Below are positions 22,475-34,276 of a stretch of DNA of 64,000 nucleotides, one piece after another. The notes under the pieces were generated by a model. That model was not told where the DNA came from and ran no database searches. It saw only the letters and a program-made list of their open reading frames with translations. The stretch comes from Hevea brasiliensis (taxonomy: Eukaryota > Streptophyta > Magnoliopsida > Malpighiales > Euphorbiaceae), in assembly GCF_030052815.1 (NCBI RefSeq), contig NC_079509.1, positions 47,590,313 to 47,654,312 of the forward strand, in the 5' to 3' direction. Every line of letters begins with the position of its first letter. Positions within the stretch are counted from its first letter, which is position 1. The position numbers and the translations under genes were made by a program.

Positions 22475-24083
22475 TTGGTTTGGTACATGACCAGAATAAA
22501 ACTGGAGGAAGAAGTTTTGGACTTCAATCCCGAGATAGATAAGACCCTAAAGAACCATCAAGAGAGAAAGGAGATGCCAAGAACAAGATCAAGAAATTTT
22601 AGAAACTCCAGTCATGGCCAACAACAACAACAGGCTAAGACCCTTGAGGGACTACGAAGCTCCATCTATCTAAGGATTCTAGCCCACTGTTACAAGACCC
22701 ACAGTGGAGGCCAATAATTTTGAACTAAAACCGGCATGGCTTCAGATGATTCAACAGACCCAGTTTGGAGGTTCACCTATAGAAGATCCACACTACCTCC
22801 TCCAGTGCTTTCTTGCCCTATGTGATACATTCAAGATGAATGGAGTCTTTGATCAAGCTATAAGACTCAGAGCATTCCTATTCTTCCTTTGAGATAATGT
22901 AAGAAAGTGGTTACTCTCTCAACCAGTTGGAACATTCACCACTTGGGAAGACCTCTCGCAAGCTTTTCTAGCAAGGTATTTCCCACCTATGAAGACTGCA
23001 AAATTGAGGGTTGAACTCAACATCTTTAGGCAAAAGGAAGGTGAATCACTCTATAACGCATGGGAGAGATATAAAGACTTATAAAGGGAATGTCCACACC
23101 ATGGCATAGAAGATTGGCTCCTAGTTCAGAATTTCTATAATGGGTTATTGCCCTCTACAAGGAGCATAGTAGATTTAGTTGCAGAAAGAGACCTGATGGA
23201 GAAAACAGTAGGAGAAGCCCTTGAACTTCTGGAGAGGGTCGTTTATCACAACTATGAGTGGTCAAATGAAAGGGGAGATATAAGAGAACAATAGGGATCA
23301 TGGAATTGGATGCCCTATGCATGATAAATGCTTAGTTGACCAGCTCACCAAAAGGCTTTACAGAATGCAAGCCAATGCTATGGGGATGAGCAACCAACAC
23401 TGCCACAGCTGTGGATGAGGGTGTATGACTTCAGAATGCAATAACTTCAATGAACCTTCTATAGAACAGCTAAACTATGTGAATAGTGGAGGAAACTTCA
23501 ACCAGAGGTAGCTCAACAATCCATATTCAAACACCTACAACCCTGGATGGAGAACCACCCTAACTTCTCATGGTCTAACTCGCAGAATCAACCTATGAAT
23601 AAGTAACAAGAGTACAGACCACCAACACCCCTAGGTTTTCAGAATAGAGGACAAAACTAGATGCAGCAACAGCCACCACTCCCTCCACCTCAACAGCCTG
23701 AACCAAAGTTGACTATGGAATCCATGATGGAAGGCTTCTTAGCCGCCCAATAATAGTAAAATGAAATGATAAAGTAGTTAGCTTCCAGAATGGACCAACT
23801 AGCCACCCACAATAAGATGCTTGAAAACCAAATTATTCAGCAGGCAAGTTCTTCAAGCAAGGTTACTGGTAAACTACCAAGTCTACCAGAGATGAACCCC
23901 AAAGAGCACTGTAAGGCAGTCACCTTGAGGAACAGCAGAACGTTAGAAGAACAAAAATCAGAGGAAAAATCAATTGAGAAAACCACTGATGAATTTGATA
24001 ACCAAACAGAGGAGAAGGAGGAAAAAGCTAAAAAGGAACAGGAAGAGGAAACAAAGAAGAAAAAGAAGTTACTAGAGCCATAG
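22475..24083 (+). pseudogene. gag: gag of Athila element E
   Basis: This is the capsid polyprotein. Athila-type blocks are clear: [41 protein letters not shown] (22704-22850), DNVRKWLLSQPVG, QAFLARYFPP, RQKEGESLYNAWERYKDL and LVQNFYNGL. A decayed zinc knuckle lies near 23395 (CHSCG, then CMTSECN). NPKEHCKAVTLRNSRTLEE (23895-23955) marks the end of gag and is followed by a Glu/Lys-rich linker. A frame change lies near 22700 and stops interrupt the rest, including 22891, 23082 and 23293. Confidence 0.87.
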
Positions 24084-24089
24084 CAACCT

Positions 24090-24933
24090 CCTCTATCTTT
24101 TCCCCGGAGATTGCAAAAGACTAAATTGGATAAGCAGTTTGGAAAGTCTTTAGAAGTTTTACAGAAACTCTACATTAACATTCCTTTCACAGAAGCACTT
24201 TCTCAGATGCCATCCTACACAAAGTTCCTTAAAGAAATTCTTTCAAAGAAGAGAAGATTGGAAGACTACAAGACTGTTACTCTTACAGAGGAATCCAATT
24301 CCATAATGCAAAACAAGCTGCCACCAAAACTCAAGGATCCAGGAAGCTTCTCCATACCTTGCCTTATTGGCAACATGAATATAGACAAGGCACTCTATGA
24401 TGTGGGTGCAAGTGTGAGTCTAATGCCTCTATCAATATGTCAAAAGCTGGATGTAGGAGAGCTCAAACCCATAATAATTTCACTGCAATTGGCTGATCGG
24501 TCTGTCAAATACCCGATTGACACCTAAAAAACATCCCCATCAAGGTAGGAAAACTCTTCATTCCTGTTGATTTTGTTATCCTAGAGATGAAAGAGGATGT
24601 CCAAATTCCTATTATCCTGAGAAGATCTTTCTTGACAACTGCAGGAGCTATCATAGATGTTAATAATGGGCGGTTAACTTTCAAGGTAGGAGATGAAGAC
24701 GTGAAATTCAACCTGTTCAGAACAATAAAGCATATACTTGAACCTAATGAATGCTTAAGAGTCGACATAATTGACAAGCTAGATGAAGAGGAATTTCACA
24801 AAAGACATCCTGAAGATCCTCTTGAAGCATGTATAGTCCACGGCCACACAGCAGATAGTGAAAACATAGAAATTGCAGCTTGTGCAAAATCTTTAGAAGC
24901 TAGCCCACCCCTACCCTTAGCTCAAGCTTTCTA
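24090..24933 (+). pseudogene. Aspartic protease region of Athila element E
   Basis: The polyprotein-cleaving protease. An N-terminal Athila block (KQFGKSLEVLQKLYINIPF) precedes the catalytic loop ALYDVGASVSLMPLSI (D-x-G-A form, near 24395-24440). VPVDFVILEM-like sequence and the IIL..SFLTTAGAIIDV block follow after a shift near 24525. One stop at 24525 and another at 24932 break the frame. Confidence 0.85.
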
Positions 24934-25019
24934 GGTGGAAGAACTAAATGAGGAATAGCCTAAAAGCAAGTCACAAGAAGACACCAAATAGGTAAAACTA
25001 AAACTTCTCCCCTCCACAC

Positions 25020-25895
25020 TAAGGTACACATTCTTGGACTCAAATTCTAAATATCCTATTATTATCAATGCTAGCCTATCTAATGTAGAAGAGGAAAAAT
25101 TATTAAGGGAACTTAGGACCCATAGCAAGGCTATAGGATATAAAATAGAAGACCTAAAAAGGATTAGTCCTTCAATTTGTATGCATAGGATACCTATGGA
25201 GGAAAATAGTAAACCCACTATTGAACATCAAAGGAGACTTAACCCAAACATGAAAGAGAGAGTTAAGAAGGAAATTCTGAAACTATTAGATGCAAGTATT
25301 ATATACCCAATTTCTGATAGTAAATGGGTTAGTCCAGTGCATGTAGTGCCTAAGAAGGGAGGGACAACTGTCATTCAAAGTGAAAAGAATGAATTAATCC
25401 TTACTAGGGTAGTCACTGGTTGGCGCATGTGCATTGATTATAGGAAATTAAATAGTGCCACTAGAAAAGGCCATTTTTTTCTCCCTTTCATAGATCAAAT
25501 GTTAGAAAGGCTAGTGAAACATTCCTACTTTTGTTATCTAAATAGGTATTCAGGATTTTTTTAAATTCCTATTCACCTAGAAGACCAGAAAAAGACCACA
25601 TTCACATGCCCTTATGGAACCTTTGCATATAGAAGAATGCCTATTAGTCTTTGTAATGCCCCTGCTACTTTTCAAAGATGCATGATGGCCATTTTTTCTG
25701 ATTATATTGAAAATATTATGAAAGTTTTTATGCATGATTTTTTTATCTATGAAACTACTTTTGATGAATGCCTAGCTAATTTATCTAAGGTGTTGCAAAG
25801 ATATGAAGAATCAAACCTCATTCTAAATTGAAAAAAATGTCACTTCATGGTAAGGGAAGGTATAGTTTTAGGGCACCTGGAATCAAAAAGGGGGA
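25020..25895 (+). pseudogene. Reverse transcriptase of Athila element E, catalytic sites altered
   Basis: RT blocks are CMHRIPMEENSKPTIEHQRRLNP, WVSPVHVVPKKGG, VTGWRMCIDYRKLNSATRKGHF and FLPFIDQMLERL. In motif A (25541-25543) the catalytic Asp codon is AAT (Asn). In the F-x-D-D box the first Asp is His (MHDF, CAT at 25733-25735). A stop at 25561 interrupts it. Even without the stop the enzyme could not work, since two metal-binding residues are gone. The rest of the palm and thumb is typical of Athila. Confidence 0.88.
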
Positions 25896-26530
25896 TTGAA
25901 GTTGACAGGGCAAAAATTGAAATTATTGAAAAAAATGCCACCACCAACATCGGTTAAAGGAGTGCGAAGCTTTTTAGGACATGTAGGCTTCTACAGAAGA
26001 TTTATTAAAGACTTTTTCAAAATAGCTAAGCCACTAACTAATTTGTTAAGTCAAGATGTTTCCTTTGATTTTGATGAAAATTGCCTTGTTTCTTTTAACA
26101 GGACCAAAGAAGTTTTAATTTCAGCATCAATTATGCAACCACCTGATTGGGAACTGCCATTTGAGGTAATGTGCGATGCAAGCAACTATGTAATTGGAGC
26201 AGTACTCAGACAAAGGAAGGATGAGAAGCTCCATGCCATTTACTATGCTAGCAAAACACTTGACGATGCACAGATCAATTATGCTACCACAGAAAAAGAA
26301 TTCATAGCAGTGGTGTTTGGAATTGACAAATTAAGATCCTACCTACTCGGATCAAAAGTCATTGTATACACAGACCATGCTGTCATCCGGTACCTCTTAA
26401 ATAAGAAGGAAGCAAAGCCAAGGTTGATTTAATGGATCTTACTCCTACAAGAATTTGATCTTGAAGTCAAGAATAAAAAGGGATCCGAGAATGTGGTAGC
26501 TGACCACCTCTCAAGACTGAATAGGAAGAC
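25896..26530 (+). pseudogene. RNase H of Athila element E
   Basis: The connection block [18 protein letters not shown] is followed by RNase [17 protein letters not shown] (Asp), [13 protein letters not shown] (Glu), [13 protein letters not shown] (Asp) and [11 protein letters not shown] (Asp). All four acidic residues are present. One stop lies at 26430, within an otherwise continuous frame. Confidence 0.88.
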
Positions 26531-26639
26531 AAAGGAGACATTGAGAATTTGCCAATCGATGACTCATTCCCTAATGAACAACTATTAGCATTCTCCCAAG
26601 CCCTATGGTATGCTGACCTTGTGAATTATCTTATATGCA

Positions 26640-27899
26640 GAGTATTGCCACCTAACATGTCTTACTAGCTAAGGAAGAAATTCCTGCATAATATATGATT
26701 CTACATATGGGAAGAACCTCTGTTGTACAAGAGATGAAATGATGGGCTGATAAGAAGATGCATACCAGAGGAGGAAATAGAGAGCATTTTGCAGCACTGC
26801 CATTCATCACCATATGGAGGATATTTTAGCACCTCAAAAATAGCAGCTAAAATTTTATAAGCAGGGTTTTATTGGCCAAATCTATTTAAGAATGTGAGAT
26901 CCTTTGTGTTGACATGTGATCAATGCCAAAGAATAGGGAACATCTCAAGAAGGAATGAAATGCCACTACACTGTATACTTGAAATAGAACTATTTGATGT
27001 GTGGGGAATAAACTTCATAGGTCCATTCCCATCTTCATGCAGAAACAAGTACATTCTGGTTGGTGTTGATTATGTGTTAAAATGGGTAGAAGCAATAGCT
27101 ACACCAACAAATGATGCCAGAGTAGTCACAAAATTCCTTAAGAAAAACATCTTCACAAGATTTGGCACACCACGGGCAATAATCAGTGATGGAGGAAGTC
27201 ACTTTTGTAATCAACAATTTGAAACACTATTGAAGAAATATTGAGTGACTCACAAAGTGGCAACATCTTACCATCCTCAAACTAGTGATCAAGTAGAAGT
27301 TTCAAATAGAGAACTGAAACATATCCTTGAGAAAATAGTCAATTGCTCAAGGAATGACTAGTCTATAAAATTAAATGATGCACTGTGGGCATACCGCACT
27401 GCATATAAAACTCCCATTGGAACAACACTCTTTCGCTTGGTTTATGGAAAATAATGCCACCTCCTTGTTGAACTTGAACATAAAGCTTATTGGGCAATTC
27501 AGACCCTAAATTCTTACCTAAAAGCTACTAAAGAAAAAAAGGCTTCAGCAGCTCAATGAGTCGGAAGAAATCAGGCAGGATGCCTATGAGAATGCTAAGA
27601 TCTTCAAGGACAAGACCAAAATATGGCACAATAGACGCATAACAAGGAAAGAAATCAAGGAAGGAGACCTTGTCCTACTATTCAATTCAAGGTTAAAACT
27701 CTTCTCAGGAAAATTGAGGTCAAGATGGTCCAGACCCTTCAAGGTAACTCAAGTCTTCCCGCATGGAGTAATAGAAATATGGAGCGAAACCTCAGGCACC
27801 TTCAAGGTTAATGGGCAGAGATTGAAGCCATACTTCTCGAGGGATATAATTGAGAAGGGATTCACCCAATCCTACAGCACCCCTCCAGCTAAACCATAA
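26640..27899 (+). pseudogene. Integrase of Athila element E
   Basis: The zinc-binding part is visible from HCHSSPYGGYF to CDQCQRIGNIS (26800-26945). In the catalytic core the first Asp is replaced by Asn (GINFIGPF, codon 27011-27013). The second Asp (IISDGGSHF, 27180) and the Glu (QVEVSNRE, 27295) are kept. The C-terminal part has GDLVLLFNSRLKLFSGKL and WSRPFKVTQVFPHGVIEI and ends at a TAA at 27897. Stops at 27242, 27358 and 27451 and a shift near 27540 interrupt it. No chromodomain follows, which agrees with Athila. Confidence 0.87.
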
Positions 27900-28691
27900 A
27901 GCTGAAGAACAGTCCAACTAATGACTATAAACAAGCGCCATTTGGGAGGCAACCCAAATACTTTTGTAACCTTTCTTTTAATTTTCATTATTTTACTTTC
28001 TATTCTCTAATTTTTTGAAGGTACCCAAAAATCACAATTATGCAAAAGCAAGGAACTGAAGGCAAGGGAGGAGTGGAAATGTCAAGTCAAAATCATGCAA
28101 GAAAAGTTTTCACAAAACCGGGGAAGTAACTCTGTTGCTAATCTTTGCATTCTTTTCACTCACATAGATAGGGACATTTTAGCATGAATAATAAATAAAA
28201 AAAAGGAGAGCCAAATAGTTACACAGGCCATGTATATAGTTTTACACGGCCCCGTGTAGAAACTTGGAATCCCAAAAACACACTTGCATAAGCTCTATAA
28301 ACTTACATGGGTTGACCCCGTGTAATGTTACACGCCCCGTGCATCATATAGGGAGAGAAAAATTCTAAGTTTAAGGGAGACAGAGAATTACACGGGTCTC
28401 CAAATAAATTTACACAGGCTGTGTAACCTATCTAGCAAAGCAACTTTCAGACAAAGAGTTACACGAGTACTTGGAACGCAACTAGTGTAGTGATACACGA
28501 CCCGTGTATTAAGTCATAAGGTGCGAAATCGAGCAAAACGAAGGGACAAAATGCCCCTTTAAATTCTCCTCCCACTATTAAACTTCCATCCACTTAAGAA
28601 CTCTTCGTCTCCATAACTCTTCCTCTTCATTTACCTCTCAAGTCTCCACCCCATTCACAAACCCTAGCTTTTTCTCCCTCCCCAAACACCA
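27900..28691 (+). other. Spacer between pol and the downstream ORF of element E
   Basis: Noncoding. It contains GCCATTTGGGAGGCAACCCAAAT at 27938-27960, an Athila-typical phrase forming a short hairpin (TTTGGG...CCCAAA). A cluster of CACGG/CCGTG palindromes follows at 28218-28510. A pyrimidine-rich leader precedes the ATG at 28692. Confidence 0.6.
28218..28510. repeat. Cluster of TTACACGGG/CCCGTGTAA palindromic words (first array)
   Basis: At least seven half-sites or full sites are present, including TTACACGGCCCCGTGTAG at 28241, TTACATGGG...CCCCGTGTAA at 28305, TTACACAGGCTGTGTAAC near 28410 and TACACGACCCGTGTATT near 28493. The spacing is irregular. The same words cluster again in the 3' LTR. 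Confidence 0.8.
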
Positions 28692-29987
28692 ATGGCACCT
28701 GCTAAACGTCCAGTAAGAAGAATCGAATCTTCCTAAAGGCAATGAAGAGATTCTTCGTCTTCACCATTACAGCCATCACCACAATGCCAAAGAACAAGGC
28801 AACCACAGTAAGACCCACCTCAACCACAGCAGCAAGCTGCACCCCAACCTCAACCACAACCACCATAGCCAGCACAACAGAAACTCTCCATTGTCTGGCC
28901 ATTCCATGATTCCACCCACAGAGATTTTTGTGCATGGCTTCAAAATAGGAGAATTATCTCAACAAAATATATGGACTTCGGGTTGCTGGAATAACTTAGA
29001 CTGCAAGAAGAGATAGATGGGCTGCTTGAAAGCATTGGATGGACTCAATTCGCCCAACTCTAGTTCTCAGCCTATAGAGACACCACACTAGAGTTCCTCG
29101 GGGAGCTTTAAGGCCACCTTATGGCCTACAGACAGAGAGGACAGGGGCAGGATCGAGTTTAGACTGCTTGGTGTCGATCAGGTAATGAAAATGAATGAAT
29201 TCAATACAATATTCAGCTTTAACAGCACGGGGCACCAGGAGATTTCGTAAAATAAGATAATCTACAATAGTGTTAACTTCTGGCACTCCATTGCACCGAA
29301 AATCAACGTCTGTAACTCCAACAAATCCAAATCTTTAGGTATCACTAGCCCCGCTCTGAGATATATGCACAGGCTAGCCGCTCACACCATTACAGGACGT
29401 GGTGACAACTTAGGCATTATAAATGCCAATGAGTTTTTCTTCTTATCGTGCATGGTCATTAGTCAACATTGCAGCACTGGCTTCTTCTTGTGCAACCATC
29501 TATGCCACATATTCCATCAACCTACAGGGCATATAATACTTGGCGGCCTCATCACAGCCATAGCACTCCACTTTGGATTCGTCCCTGGACTTCACAGGTT
29601 GTGCTCTATCGCCGGCATCACCAGGATCGATCAAACCATCTGCATATCCATGGGGATATGTAAAAAGGTTGGAAACACATGCTTCCTCGTCGATGCAGAA
29701 GGGAACGTCATCCCTAGGCGGGAAGAAGCAAGGGAAGAGCTGGGTGAACCCTCACAGGCCCAGGCGAAAGCACAAGAGCCACTCCACCATGAGTCCCCTA
29801 CTAGAGTACCTCCACACACACCACCACTTACAGACCCCGTCCTCGCATACCTTTAGCGCATGGAGACCATCCTCAACAACAGAATGTAGGCTCTCGAAGA
29901 CAGCCTCCAAGAAGCACACCAAGCTCAATATAATAATTGAGAGGTTCGATGTAGAGGGACCATCATCACCATCAGAGACTTTCTAGA
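28692..29987 (+). pseudogene. ATHILA ORF1-like frame downstream of pol (element E)
   Basis: It begins MAPAKRPVRRIESS. Recognisable blocks follow through stops: FHDSTHRDFCAWLQNRR (28905), LQEEIDGLLESIGW, YRDTTLEFLGEL (29070), then an open piece 29365-29856 with MHRLAAHTITGRGDN, INANEFFFLSCM, GGLITAIALHFGF and an acidic, Pro-rich tail. I recall this layout as the plant ATHILA ORF-1 family (PF03078). In Athila elements an ORF in this place is often called env-like, but I see no signal peptide or membrane segment of the kind an envelope protein needs. The function is unknown. Confidence 0.7.
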
Positions 29988-31582
29988 ATTATAACTTTAG
30001 GATAGGTTCTTTCATGTAAAACTTATATACCTTAGTCCTAAACTATGTTTATAGGTCTCTAATCCTTGCTATTTTGTCCCAACTTTAAACTCTTAATACA
30101 TGATATGCTCTTTTTTTTCCGTAAATTTTTGTGCTATCTCTTAATTTTGCATATTGTGTTGCCATTGAGAACAATGTCAGATTTCAGTTTTGGGGTATAG
30201 ATGCATTCCATACATTGCAATTCACCTTACATTTTATTACATTGCTTAACTATATCCATATTATACCTGTGTATCAAAAATCTATAAAATTTTGCAAATT
30301 TTGAGAATTTCAAATGTTTTTTTTAACTCAGAATTATAATAAAAAATATTAATAAGCTAATGATTGGACTCCATGGAATTAAAGAATGAATGTATCTGGA
30401 TAGTCAAAAAGGTTTTAATATGTTGTTTGCAAAAAACTTAATCACCTTAGTGGAGCTAGACTAGTTAAACCCCTTCATAGCTATTAATCTGTCACATTGA
30501 ACTTGCAAAATTAGGAGAAGATTTTTGAAATACAAACAAACCTCAAAAAATGCCTCACCAGCTCTAAAACATGTCTCCTAGACCTATTGAGGTGAGATCC
30601 TAGCATATGCTTAACAAAGAGATGATTAAGGCATTCTTTAATATAGCCTCATTAAACCTTAGCCACCCCTAGTTATAATATATCTCTTGTATCCAACTTG
30701 AGTCTATATTTTTACCTATATGATTTTCCTTATTTACCCATAATTATCTACCTAGCCCCTAGCCTAAACACTAACCATTACCCTTTTTGAGGAAAGCCTA
30801 ATGCATAAAAGGATAGGTATTTCAAGTACAAAAAAAAAAGATGGGGAGAAAGTGTGCAAACCAAGAAGAGTACAAGTATGCAATTGAAATCAAGGAAAAA
30901 TTTGCCTTTCTAACCCAGTAAAAGCAAGGAGTTTGGGGGAGAGGACAAAAAGGGATATATCTAAAAAAAAAAAAAAAGAAAAGAAGATCCTAAAAGTATC
31001 GTGAAAGTATGCTTAGCACTATAAAAAAACCCCTTCTTCCCCACACAAAATCAGCAGAATAAATTTAGTATACGTTAAACTTTGTGCATGAAAGCTTCCT
31101 CATATTTACATTCCTTAAAACCCTTCATTGGTAACCAAATCATTATCCCTTAACCCCATTACAACCTTTCTAAAGACCTTTTGATCTTTTGAAAGTATGT
31201 GCTACATTAGTGGAGATAGGGAATTGAGATATGCCTATAGAGATTAAATTAAATTAAACTCACCAATAATCTTCAATAGAGGCAAATTTAGGGGGAGTAA
31301 GTGTTTCTTAAGTCTATCCTGATAAAACAAATTATTTGTGACTTACTAATAGCCTTACATAGAGGAATAATTAGTTGAAACACTATGAAGGGAGTGAAGC
31401 TTTAAACAAACAGCTATTGAAACCCTTATGCCTTGAAAGAGAGTAGTTTGTATGAAGGATTAAAGGAGTTCAATTGTATGCATATTGAATTTATAGTTAT
31501 ATTTCTGAGTTTTCCCCAAAAATGTGTTCTAAAAGGATTTGATTTTCTTAAGGACAAGTAAAAGTTTGAGTTTGGGGGTATT
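29988..31582 (+). other. 3' untranslated DNA of element E with polypurine tract
   Basis: No coding frame. Near 30167-30190 CATTGAGAACAATG forms a small hairpin followed by TTTTGGGGTATAG, a phrase typical of Athila. Further G-runs occur near 30930 and 31290. The tract AGTTTGGGGGTATT (31569-31582) directly precedes the LTR start TGATATAC and is the likely polypurine tract. Confidence 0.7.
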
Positions 31583-31829
31583 TGATATACTTGTATTATA
31601 TAGATATTTTTAAGCACATTTGTACAGCATTTCATAGCATTTAGATAGATAATTTCATGCATAATCATCAAATTCATTAATTTTTATAAATCCCATTTCT
31701 CTGCACTAAATTCTATATTTTTTGCATATTTTCAGGTGTTTTGAGGGATCTCCAAAGTATATGAGTAAAGAAAGAAGCTTAGAAAAACTCAAGAAGAAGA
31801 GCATTATTGCTGATACACTGTACAATGCT

Positions 31830-32130
31830 TGTGTAAACATACCACAGACCCGTGCAACTTACTGTTAGGAGAAAACCAATGAAGTCAAAGAGGAGACACA
31901 GTACACAGGCCGTGTAACACGACCCGTGTAACCTGTGGAGACCCGTGTAAGATTCTGCCTAGCAAAGCTTGAAGAATTTCCAGAAGAACAATAGAACACA
32001 AGCCGTGTAATTGGACTCGTATAATTAGCCAAGACCCTATAACCTTCTGCCCAGATACGAGATGCAACCTTTAAGTTTCAGTAAGTTACACGATCCTGAG
32101 TCGTGTAGTGACACACGAGCCGTGTATCAG
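31830..32130. repeat. Cluster of ACACGGG/CCCGTGT palindromic words in the Athila LTR (second array)
   Basis: It includes CACAGACCCGTGCAAC, TACACAGGCCGTGTAACACG, ACCCGTGTAAC, AGACCCGTGTAAG, CACAAGCCGTGTAATTGG and TGACACACGAGCCGTGTATC. About ten half-sites lie within 300 bp, 100-400 bp upstream of the LTR TATA box, that is, inside U3. Confidence 0.8.
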
Positions 32131-32232
32131 CCAACAACTAGTTTTCTGATTTGATTCCAGCTCCAGTTTTTACACTCAGAATAGACTTCTGATGACTTTG
32201 GGACTCTAAAAACTTAACTCTAGTACATTAAA

Positions 32233-32240
32233 TATAAATA
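32233..32240 (+). promoter_or_regulatory. TATA box of the Athila 3' LTR
   Basis: TATAAATA within AAATATAAATAGAAGC, about 650 bp into the LTR. Motif and position fit the U3/R border. Confidence 0.55.
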
Positions 32241-33186
32241 GAAGCAGCAGAAAACAGAGAAAAGGATCCCTATTTTTCACACACACATCCTCATATACAT
32301 ACATATTTATCATTCTCTCTAGGCCATCTTGAAAAGTAGTGCATTAGTATTAAGGGGGAGTCCTCAGCCGAAGTTCCACGAGTTCAAAGCTGTAGAGAAT
32401 TCTCCTCGATTCTTTTGTTCTATTTCTTTAGGCTACTTTTTATGTTCTTTTACTTTACTTTTGCAATGTTTGTTAAACTCACCATGAATGAGTAGTTTCT
32501 TTATTCTGGAATTAGGAAAGTAACGCTTATAATCATTATTATGAATAAAGATTGAGTTTCGACCATTGGATTTGAGTTTTATTCTTTGATTTAATGTTTT
32601 GTGTTCTTAATGCATGCTATGTGCTGGTACCCACTTGGACATGATATGAGATACTAATTGAAGAACTAAAAGGTGAATGTTAGTATTAGAAAATTGGAGT
32701 ATTAAACTTAGAAAATCTGACCTAGAGATAGGTTGAAATCCTTCGTGGAATTCCATAATTAATCAAAGATCTTAAAAAGTTTTTATTAGGACTAATCACT
32801 AATGAAAGTAGGGTTTAGCTCTAATTGAAATACACCTTAAGTGCCTTGAGAGAGGATCTAGGATACCTTAGGATTAATTTCCATCAAAGAAATGATCCTC
32901 AGTCCAATGAATAAACAAGATTAAATTCATAATAAGGTTAAAGTGTGAAATCTTAATTCTGGAATTGTTTTACAAATTGTTTAATTTTAAGCTCATTGTT
33001 CTCTTAATTTTTAGCACTTAAATTTAATTAGATTCACTCTCCCATTATATTCGGTAGCCTAGATAGTCATAATTGTTGTGTAGTTTAGTACTTGCTAATT
33101 AAATTCCTCGTGTGACGATACTCTACTCATTACTTTATTACTTGTTAGTGATCCGTGTACTTGTGAGGTTGTAAAACCAGCAAACA

Positions 33187-34236
33187 CACTACCATCAGGA
33201 GAAAATGGTTATTTTGGCCATTTCGGCCACCCCACCTACCCATATTATTTTGTCATCATCCCATGAGCATTTTTCTACTACCCTCAGCTCCAGAAACTCC
33301 CTATAGCTATCGAAATCTAGAAAGAGAGAAATGGGTATTTTGTGGCTTTTCGATAAGATTTCTAACAATATGAGACCACTAATGAGCTTAGCACACCAAA
33401 ACCTTTGAGATGGGACTAACCCTACTCCAATTGGATTTGGAAAAGGCGATCATTGGACAGTGTAGATCGGTCGATGAGATTTTTGAGCTTTTTCAATTCC
33501 CATAAATCAAAATAATTAAATAATATTTATTAACATTTTATGGGATTCATTTAGGTGTGACCAAATCGGCAATAGCTCACTGAGGTTCGGGACTGAGTTT
33601 TCGGTCCGATCCAGACACTCGATGAGTAGTCTCAAAAGATGTTCATATTTACAATTGATTCCAGCATTTTCAGGCATTCCAAATATGTTTCAAGTAGTAT
33701 AACTGACAATGGTAAACCCAAACTTAACTTGTATAGTTTTTACCTAGGTTTAAGCTAGCTGATTAATTTGTAAAATATTTTTGACTTCTTAAAATTAAGT
33801 AAAATGAGTTTAATTATTAATACAAGAATGATGTAGAGGATCTTCAAGAAAATTTTCATAATTTTTGAAGTATTGAAAATAATTATTTGGACTATAGAGG
33901 AATTAGAAATTCGAGTTGGAGATTGCAAATTTGGACTTAGATTAGGTTTCTTGTAAGCCCTAGATGCGCATTATAATTATTGTTGTGGGCATTATGCTCT
34001 ATGTGTTGTTGTTGTTAACTTTTCTTGCAAGGGGTTTAGGCCTAATTACAGAGTAGACTATACCAAAATTTTGACAAGACTTTAGGATTTATTTTTACTT
34101 CTATAGTTTAAATTAATTAATAATTTTAGTTAGTTAATTGATAGAGGTTAGCATGTTTGTATAGATGATTGGGACTAGCCATCTTCTTCCTTCTAGCTGG
34201 ACTAATAGCAGTCGAGTCAATCAGTTTATGAATTGG

Positions 34237-34276
<40 letters not shown>

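Larger units (their letters stand above)
31583..33186 (+). mobile_element. 3' LTR of Athila element E
   Basis: This 1604 bp LTR runs from TGATATACTTG to CAGCAAACA, with TG and CA ends. Its last 323 bp match the 5' LTR remnant at 22018-22340. It has a TATA box (32233-32240) and an array of CACGGG/CCCGTG palindromes (31830-32130). The bases after it, CACTA (33187-33191), would be one copy of the target duplicate. The other is outside the window. Confidence 0.9.

Noticed and set aside
29631..29819. 62-codon minus-strand frame in the Athila downstream ORF
   Set aside because: It is a shadow of the plus-strand ATHILA ORF1-like frame, which has matching family blocks.
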